64,000 nt of DNA from Watersipora subatra. Lineage: Eukaryota > Bryozoa > Gymnolaemata > Cheilostomatida > Watersiporidae. The notes below the pieces were generated by a model. The model worked only from the letters and a program-made list of their open reading frames with translations, was not told the origin of the DNA and made no database searches. A program made the translations under genes and the position numbers. Shown here in pieces: positions 57,801-64,000 of the stretch. Location of the stretch: contig NC_088711.1 of assembly GCF_963576615.1 (NCBI RefSeq), forward strand, positions 10,596,869 to 10,660,868, read 5' to 3'. How positions within the stretch are numbered: the stretch's first letter is position 1; each line of letters opens with the position of its first letter.

Positions 57801-60800
57801 TTTCTAACTTTTCTGGATTCTCTGTCAATGTGGCTGAGAAAAGAAGCTTTTGTAATGGCAGCTTCACACTGTTCAGCCTAAAATGGGAGAAATATGACTA
57901 AATGTTGAAGAAGTGGCCAATTCAAAAGATAATGATTAATGTAGGCAAGATGTTGAGTCGAGTGTAGAAGAGTAACGTCGCTAAAGTGTTACATCGCTAG
58001 TACCCAGGCTACAAATTCAAGGTCTAAAAGCACTTACAAAAGGCTGAGAAAAGAATGGAAAAAAGAGAATGCAGTCAAATCCTGTTAGTACCATCCGGCT
58101 AAACAATATGTGAAACAGAGTCAGATTTATATAGAGAAATACAAAACGGACTTTTATAAATAGTATTTGTCAAAGTTGTTCAAGTACAGCTATATATGTT
58201 TTAGCGCCTTTTGAATTGTAACAAGAAACACAAAATGAAGGAATTTTATTTATTATATTCAATGGCAGAACGAGACAGTGCCATTAAAATGTACTGTTAT
58301 TTGACGTAGCACTAAACATTGTTTATCATCATTACCACATACTGCTTCCAGAGTTGTGTTTTGAATGACCATCACATAACAAATCTTCATTTGATAACTC
58401 TATCAAACTAATTTCTTTTTTCCACCATTTTTGCCTTCTCTGTTGTAGTAGTGCTGCTATTCCCTTGGCTTCAGATAGCTAACGTTATGGATAGAAACTA
58501 GAGCATTTGAAAAATAATTCAGTGACCTCTAAAAAATGATCAATTAAAGTATGTTCACTGACAGCGTCTGATCAAACTGTGTGATTCCCTTTATTACGAA
58601 ACACATGTACACTTTTATTAAAGGTTGGCTTGCAACAAAATTCACATTACAATTATTTGGTATCAAAAGATTCACCATGTCTTACTCTGTTGTGTTGCAA
58701 GTGCCAAATATGTGGAAATGTGATTACAAGCTCTTAAAAGCTCAAAAACGAAAAGTTGCCGTAGATTGGAATCTCTTTATTTCGATGACGTAACCAGGAA
58801 ATTTGGTTATCGTCTTGTCACGTATGTTCTCACCTGAATTGAAAGGCCAATACAAAGCTCAATATAAAACTTATCGTAGTACTAGTTTTTGACAAACACT
58901 TCGGGTTTTACCGAAGACCCCGTATCGAACATAGATGCTCGCTACTTTACAGTTTTGTTTGGGCATTATTCAACCTTCAAGTCGTTTTCTGATCATGTGA
59001 CCAAATACTTCGAAAATAATTTTTGCAGCACTTTTCGATTATCACAGGTAACCAACAGGCTCGTCATGATTATCAGACAATGATATGTACTCCTTCGAGC
59101 TAAGGTTAAAAAGTTTGACCATTTTTTACGGTAAGTTATAAGATATCAGTGCTAAAAGTGACAGCATTACAATGACGATAAAACAGATGCGTAAGAACAA
59201 TAGACATAGTTTTATTGAATGCGTGAAGTATATTTGTGAAAATATTTCGACGAATAAGGCTGCAAGAAAGTGTAAATAGAAACCATCTCTCACAACTACA
59301 TCACATTTGAGCCGTTTTGGAAAGGGAATCCAAACTACGGCGGTCTCGTGTGGCTGCGATTTTCTGTTCTTTTTTGAGCTTTTAAGAGCTTGTAATCACC
59401 TTTCCTATGGCGCCTTACAGTGCCTCGCGTTGCGCGTTCACAACTCGAGTTGCACAACTCGAGTTGTGAACGCGAAACGCGACTTTTCAAAAGTAAGGTG
59501 CAATATATTGGTATTACGGTAGCATAACCGTAGATCTGGTTATATTAACAATGGTATATCAATAGACACCCGTTAGCTAATAGAAATTAAACTATGTATG
59601 TACTGTAAAACTAGAGCTAATAGCGAATTATTAGAATTATACTGTGCCGAGTTTGCAACTCGAGTTGTACAACTCGAGTTTGTACAACTCGAGTTTGTAA
59701 ATATAACTCGAGTTGTACAACTCGAGTTCATCAAAACCCAAGCCGAGTTCTTTCAACAGCAACTCGAGTTCAACAACTCGGCTTGAGAACATCTCATCGT
59801 TTCATTTTCTCTAGCTATATGGAATTTTTTTGTGCATCATTAAACGCCGTTGAAATAATTTCTATGTTCATTTTCGGTGTTCATTCAGTTTCTTGTCAGA
59901 TTCTAGAGAGATGACTCTTTTTTCATTTAAAAAAGAAGTTGGCTGGCTGCGAATTTCTTTTTCCCAAACAGGTTTACATACGGCAGTAAAACTTTGGCTC
60001 ATGATTGGCTTTAGTAAATGAGTTTTAGTAACCAAAACTTACATCATTACATTAGAAATCAATAGTTATAATTAGAAAAGAACACAAAATTTTGAATAAC
60101 GTAGCAAAACTGATGTTATCATTCAAAAAGTGCTGTTAAAACGTAAGAGGCGCTCACTTAAAACTCATTAATTTAAGCCATTTTGAATAAAATTTTGGAA
60201 TTTTGTGTTCCTCTCTAATTATAACTATTGACTTTCAATGTAATGATGTAGGTTTTGGTTACTAAAACTCAATTACTAAAGCCAATCATGAGCCAAAATT
60301 TTACTGCCATATGTAAACCTGTTTGCGAAAAAAAATTTCGCTGCTCGGTTCTCATATAGATTGTTTTTAGTTTGCTTTTTACATTCTACAATTGTTTTTG
60401 TCTCTTTATATTTATAGAAATGAATATGCGCAAATCTCGCCAATATATATAATTTAAATATGTATACATATTTAAATTATTATTATTAAATTTCTGTAAA
60501 TGAGACACCCCAAATACTCACTTTGCTTTCTTTACGAACTCGTGTTAGTTTTGCGTAACACAACTCGAGTTCATCAAAAACCCAGGCCGAGTTGTACAAC
60601 ACGGCAACTCGAGTTGTACAACTCGAGTTGTGAACACGCAACGCGAGGCACTGTAAGGCGCCATACCTTTCCACATATTTTGCACCTTCAACACAACAGA
60701 GTAAGACATGGTGAATCTTTTCATTTCAAATAACTGTAATGTGAATTTTGTTGCAAGTCAACCTTTAAGCAAACTGCTAGTTAATAAATTCCGCTTGGTT

Positions 60801-62557
60801 ATCATGTCTGTCTGTTAGTCTGACCAAACGCTACGTTTTCACATTTTTGTGCTGATTTCATCCAAACTTCACAGGCCTATGTTCCGCACCTTCCCCCAGA
60901 TCAACAAAAATATTCGGTTTCAAAACTCCGCCTGGTTCCTGGGAACCAGCCTCGACACCAATATGACTCGAAACTCATGAATCCGCCTTCGCAGGCATTA
61001 AGGACAATTGCCCACAATGCATGCATTTTTGGATTGATCTCGTGAGAACAGTGCAGCAATTATGGTTGACAACCTACGCATGTGCTGCAAGCTATCCGAA
61101 TGAAAACAAAAGAAATCCTACGCTATGCCGGGCTTTATGCAAGTAATTATTATGTAATTATTAATTATTAATATTATTATGCTAGTAACATTGATATAGC
61201 ACAGATTCCATTTATGTTATTTCAAAATACCACATATTGGTCTACTGGAGAGCAAGAAACAATTAGTAGTATATGAACAGCCAACTGTCAAAAGCTGACA
61301 GAGCCAAAATAATACTCAACAAAAACGGAAGTAGAAGGTATCACCTGGCAGCGGTGAGTGGTTCAGGCCATCCTCTTTTGTCATAAACTGCTCTTTCTAG
61401 ACAGTCCAACCAATCATGTTTTACCTCCTCGAGAGTCCGATCCACTTCATCAAGTACCTACATCAAGTGTGTGTGTTTTATTTCATAAATTAGTAAAAAT
61501 TTAACATTATGCAAAAATTAACTTATGGTTACAATATTGATTAAATGAAAAAATAAGTAAATGAAAGCTTAATTCATACATATTAATGTACGATGAGGCA
61601 GACATGCAGCAGCTAGCACTGCAGCATGTCTGCATGTCAGCATGTAGCACTGCAGCTAGTCGAGGCGCTGGGCCCAGAGAAGTTGGCATATTTTGGCAGG
61701 GAAGACAACATTCACCATATCATCAAGATTTGAATATAGTAGGTCGATCTTGATTAATCTAGGCTTAGCAAGTGGCTCCTGACATTCTTTTGAAGCTATT
61801 AAATGCTGAAACCTTTGTAAGTCTATTGGGGAACGGTTCTATTGTGGTGGTACTCTGCACTCAATTGGTTTTTGAGCGGAAGCAGTATGAAATATTTGTA
61901 ATGGTGGACTGGTTTTCAAAAACCTAATATTTCGGTGAGAATCTTTTTTACTTAAAATCATTTAAATAAAATTTTGAATGCGCTATTAAAAAGATTTTAT
62001 ACTGGTTCAGTTTATCAACAGGCAAGACAAAAAGCTGAACAAACAGGGACTGAGATGAAGTCAGGGGTGGTTTATCAAATATTATGCACATTTGATGCTT
62101 TTGTGATATTAATATTTTTCTAAATAATAAAATGGAGCATTTCTCCATGACTCCAGGTGGTAACTGATTTTAAAGTTAATAAATGTGTTGTATATAAGTT
62201 TCATAGCATGTCTGGGTAAAAATTTGGAACATTTTTTTATCAAGCTCAGCATGGATCTTATCTGCTTATTTGGCTTATCAAGTCTTGTAAATGTTACACG
62301 CGCTGCCTCAGTAGTATAACTCACGCTGCCACTCACAGGCTGACAAACCTTATATGAACAGATCATTCACGAGAATGACAAATTATAGCAAAGGTGACGA
62401 GTTTACTCACCACCTTTGCTATAAAAGAAAATACAAGCATACCAAATACCGCAGATGTGACAGATCAAGGCCTTTGGTGTAACTAATGTGATCGACAAGC
62501 CTGCCTGGAGTAGACACCAATATATCGATCCCTGTCTCAATCTCCCCTGTCAATTTG
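54687..62557 (-). CDS. DDX51: DEAD-box RNA helicase DDX51 (Dbp6-like), C-terminal part
   Basis: Exons in transcript order: 62443-62557, 61345-61457, 57679-57877, 56752-56870, 56167-56286, 55112-55277, 54687-54830. All junctions are GT/AG and the phases agree, giving 324 residues to a TGA. Motifs in order: Ib STPGRL, II VLDEVDR (DEVD, not DEAD), III FSATLT, IV-region [52 protein letters not shown] is a DDX51 signature. Yeast Dbp6 and animal DDX51 act in the nucleolus in 60S subunit assembly. The Q motif, Walker A and motif Ia are not recognised here and should lie upstream, mostly past 64000. The C-terminus ([10 protein letters not shown] onward) matches the short conserved DDX51 tail. Confidence 0.9.
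55112..55277 (-). CDS. DDX51: DDX51 exon with motifs V and VI
   Basis: [40 protein letters not shown], ending ILNTSE. Motif VI supplies the arginine-finger residues for ATP hydrolysis. Confidence 0.95.
55318..55985 (-). pseudogene. Decayed coding-like block of unknown origin in a DDX51 intron
   Basis: One minus-strand frame runs about 220 codons with only four stops, two of them adjacent. It reads [20 protein letters not shown], later [20 protein letters not shown] (membrane-like), and after the stops a Cys-containing part with [20 protein letters not shown] and [17 protein letters not shown] do not recognise the family. It may be a dead retrocopy or exon remnant, or chance. A 24-bp direct repeat (GTGTTCTT with TCATCGACACA) duplicates near 55583-55628. 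Confidence 0.3.
56167..56286 (-). CDS. DDX51: DDX51 exon, helicase C domain
   Basis: [20 protein letters not shown] then [20 protein letters not shown]. The last Val codon is split across the GTAAGT donor. Confidence 0.94.
56752..56870 (-). CDS. DDX51: DDX51 exon with motif IV
   Basis: [20 protein letters not shown] then [20 protein letters not shown]. Not visible as a long frame because it is short and flanked by stops; found from the splice sites and family match. Confidence 0.92.
57205..57385 (-). mobile_element. SINE family A, copy 5
   Basis: Minus strand: CAGTCCAGTGCGCTGTGAGA, AATAACTATATGTACAATTA, then a tRNA-like head with GGTGTAGTTGTTAG and B-box AGTTCAAATCC. The best preserved copy. 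It is sense with respect to DDX51. Confidence 0.75.
57400..57672. repeat. 34-bp minisatellite, eight copies, next to a splice donor
   Basis: Unit AAGGCGGTTATTAGGGCGCA then TACTGTGAGAAACC. The array runs up to position +7 of the DDX51 intron that begins at 57678. Confidence 0.95.
57679..57877 (-). CDS. DDX51: DDX51 exon with motif III
   Basis: [40 protein letters not shown] through YTTPTGLR. Motif III (SAT) couples ATP hydrolysis to unwinding. Donor GTGAGT. Confidence 0.95.
59640..59785. repeat. CTCGAG palindrome array
   Basis: At least seven CAACTCGAGTT words in alternating orientation (for example GTTGTACAACTCGAGTT), also present in both TIRs and at 60560-60632. Subterminal repeats of this kind often bind transposase in DNA transposons. 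Confidence 0.85.
59946..60344. mobile_element. Innermost foldback element with ~150-bp arms
   Basis: The left arm (59946-60095) and the reverse complement of the right arm (60198-60344) share CAGGTTTACATA, TTTGGCTCATGATTGGCTTT, GAGTTTTAGTAACCAAAAC and TCAATAGTTATAATTAGA. Loop about 100 bp. It lies wholly inside the 1.26-kb element. Confidence 0.85.
61345..61457 (-). CDS. DDX51: DDX51 exon with motif II (DEVD)
   Basis: [20 protein letters not shown] then [17 protein letters not shown]. The Walker-B-type motif reads D-E-V-D, from codons GAT GAA GTG GAT. Two-base carry to the next exon. Confidence 0.93.
61950..62345 (-). pseudogene. LINE reverse-transcriptase C-terminal remnant
   Basis: The minus-strand frame reads [20 protein letters not shown] then [20 protein letters not shown], the usual LINE pattern of LYxxLIxPxxxYxxxxWG. 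After a frameshift it continues with [13 protein letters not shown] and [12 protein letters not shown], matching the following QKRxIRII...LPLxxLYxYQ region. Dead copy in a DDX51 intron, probably Jockey/CR1-like. Confidence 0.65.
62443..62557 (-). CDS. DDX51: DDX51 exon with motif Ib
   Basis: [20 protein letters not shown] then [18 protein letters not shown], in phase 0 with the DEVD exon. The first base completes a codon from an exon further right that I could not find. Confidence 0.92.
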
Positions 62558-63920
62558 CTACAAGAGGATGTAAAATGTGAGCAGCCTTGAATACTATCCC
62601 CTGCATGGTTTGTATCAACTCTTCATACGTGACTTCTCGGAGTTGTTTTTATTAGTTTTCAATTTTTTGTTGTTTTGAAACCTTTTTATACCTTGCTAAA
62701 ACTTTGACTTTAACTTAATTTTGTACAAGCAATATTCCCAAGATTATTGTAGTTTTTAATCCTATTCGATGAGTGACTGGCAAACACTCTCATCCCAAAT
62801 TTGGCTTAAAAGAGATGTGATAGAAGACTCTTATGAACCTTATACAATAATAACTTTTTCCTGCTTTAATTTATATAAAAACAAATTTTAAATTTGTCTA
62901 CTTGGCTGCCCTTCATGCAATGGTGTGTTCAAACACTGATGATGAGATATTTTTACCCCTGCCTACAGAATGCTTCATATAGGTACATGTATACATGGCA
63001 GGATATTAAAAAATCGGCTGTTTTCATGTTTTTAGAACAGCTAAAAAATGAAAAGTTGCATTTTCGGCTTCTGTAATATTCATGCAAGTTTGACAGAAAC
63101 AGAGCAAAAACTGAAGCCATATTAAATTTAGATGACCTTTGAACTCACACAATAGTGATATAATATAGATATAAAGCGCATGACTTAAATCCGGATAATT
63201 AGGCGCAATAACAATGCATCGAGAACTATTTCAAAGTAAGACTAGCCGCATGTCTGGCGTTGCATGGGTGTTAAAAACAGTTCATATAAACAGTGGCAAG
63301 TAATGTAGTTGCCTGCCACTTGCCATTAGCCTGGCACATTGCCATTAGCTAATTAGAGTAAGCTAGTATCCGTATTGCTAAACTTACTAATAGGCCGTGA
63401 GAGCAAGCTTCACGTATGGTTTACCGTATGGTTTACGTGCTATGTGTATTTCAACCCTGATAACAACTCTTATCGCCCTAACAATTCATTCATCTCCCGT
63501 AGCTTAATTGATTAGGTATTAGCCTGGTGATCGGAAGTTCCGATATAAAATTCTCTGCGATACAAATTTGTCATTGCTAGATACCGATCGCTATAGCTGG
63601 ACAGACCGAACGACACACTTTGAGATTTATATATAGATTTCTTTTTTTTTGATGAATATCAGTCTATTTTAAATGATGTCCTCAGACAAAAAAAATGATG
63701 TGGTAATATTGTATTATCACATACTGTAATATTGTAGTGACCACAATAAACAGTAAGTTCATTCAGTTAGCTATGTAGAAAGACAACCCTATTACTATCA
63801 TGACAAGACTTCCCACTCATAATTTACCTGCACAACTGCTTATCTGCAAGCATGATGAGTGATTATAAATTTTTCAGGAAAGAATTACCAGTACTACTTA
63901 TTACAATTAGCTTGCCTCAC
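62558..63920 (-). other. DDX51 intron or unrecognised exons
   Basis: The linker between motifs Ia and Ib, about 20-60 residues, should be encoded right of 62557, but no exon was found. A tRNA-like SINE head on the plus strand at about 63492-63562 (TAGCTTAATTGATTAG) is the only other feature. Confidence 0.4.
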
Positions 63921-64000
63921 CAGGATTGAGTTGTGCACAAGGCCAAACTCTGCTGCTATCACACCTCCCACCTCCTTTAACAGCAAACCACGCAGTAAAC
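63921..64000 (-). CDS. Possible DDX51 exon near motif Ia (partial, uncertain)
   Basis: The minus strand is open through LLRGLLLKEVGGVIAAEFGL then VHNSIL before a good donor GTGAGG. LKEVGGVIAAEF would fit the helix after motif Ia. However, the donor is phase 0 while the next known exon (62557) needs a two-base carry, so a further small exon would be required, or this is not an exon. Confidence 0.28.

Larger units (their letters stand above)
59406..60664. mobile_element. Inner element: 1.26-kb transposon with palindromic TIRs and 8-bp target duplication
   Basis: The left end TATGGCGCCTTACAGTGCCT and the right end (reverse complement ATGGCGCCTTACAGTGCCTC) match for about 55 bp, including CAACTCGAGTTG palindromes. 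ACCTTTCC flanks both sides (59398-59405 and 60665-60672). The uninterrupted left arm of the outer element shows the empty site as ACATTTCC in reverse complement. An 8-bp duplication fits hAT-like insertion. No transposase recognised. Confidence 0.8.
58618..60768. mobile_element. Outer element: TTAA-flanked inverted-repeat transposon, interrupted
   Basis: The left arm TTAAAGGTTGGCTTGCAAC (58618) is matched by the right arm in reverse complement (TTAAAGGTTGACTTGCAAC ending at 60768). About 130 bp of each arm correspond, including CACATTACA and GATTCACCATGTCTTACTCT. The right arm is split by the 59406-60664 insertion, with its inner remainder at 59375-59405. TTAA at both ends suggests a piggyBac- or Kolobok-type target site. 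Without the insertion the element would be about 0.9 kb. No transposase is seen. Confidence 0.78.
57878..61344 (-). other. DDX51 intron (3.5 kb) with nested transposons
   Basis: The TTAA-flanked element with insertion occupies 58618-60768. The flanks (57878-58617 and 60769-61344) are AT-rich with no exon recognised. Confidence 0.7.

Noticed and set aside
63492-63562. tRNA gene
   Set aside because: The A-box is good but the B-box is broken and the acceptor stem does not pair, so at most a SINE head.
1-64000. A new multi-gene system
   Set aside because: The recognised genes are unrelated conserved animal genes. The remaining structure is explained by repeats and transposons.

Overview
The window is AT-rich nuclear DNA from an animal. 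It has intron-split genes with GT/AG junctions, many minisatellites, tRNA-derived SINEs, MITEs and decayed LINE pieces, and no operons or ribosome binding sites. The neuropeptide-type GPCR resembles the myosuppressin / sex-peptide receptor group that is common in protostomes. A marine lophotrochozoan-like invertebrate is the best guess, but the phylum cannot be fixed from the sequence alone.

Layout. (1) 1-2244 (+): the 3' end of a Ras-superfamily GTPase, most like Ral. Only the last coding exon (2128-2244, ending in a CAAX box) is recognised. (2) 2245-10113: intergenic DNA with a 44-bp minisatellite and a 223-bp foldback MITE. (3) 10156-11433 (+): an intact, intronless class A peptide GPCR of 425 residues. 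(4) 11434-26742: a gene-poor, repeat-rich stretch. It holds low-complexity tracts, an inverted pair of ~205-bp repeats around a frameshifted zinc-finger fragment, an 18-bp coding-like minisatellite and a LINE 3' remnant. (5) 26743-53690 (+): a vesicular glutamate transporter (SLC17 / VGLUT) rebuilt from 14 coding exons into one 695-residue protein with every intron phase matching. Its introns carry most of the mobile DNA. (6) 54687 to beyond 64000 (-): the C-terminal part of the DEAD-box ribosome-biogenesis helicase DDX51, rebuilt from seven phase-consistent exons (324 residues). Its N-terminal motifs are not recognised here and probably lie past the window end. VGLUT and DDX51 are tail to tail, about 1 kb apart.

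The genes do not form a pathway. VGLUT loads synaptic vesicles with glutamate, the GPCR probably senses a neuropeptide, the GTPase is a signalling switch, and DDX51 acts in 60S ribosome assembly. I see no defence system, CRISPR array or other clearly new multi-gene system. The most informative structure is a three-level nest of inverted-repeat elements in a DDX51 intron (58618-60768), where the empty site and target duplication can be read from the sequence. Also worth checking are a family of same-orientation SINEs, the DEVD form of helicase motif II, a Glu where vertebrate VGLUT2 has an essential His, and a GPCR lacking both usual extracellular cysteines.
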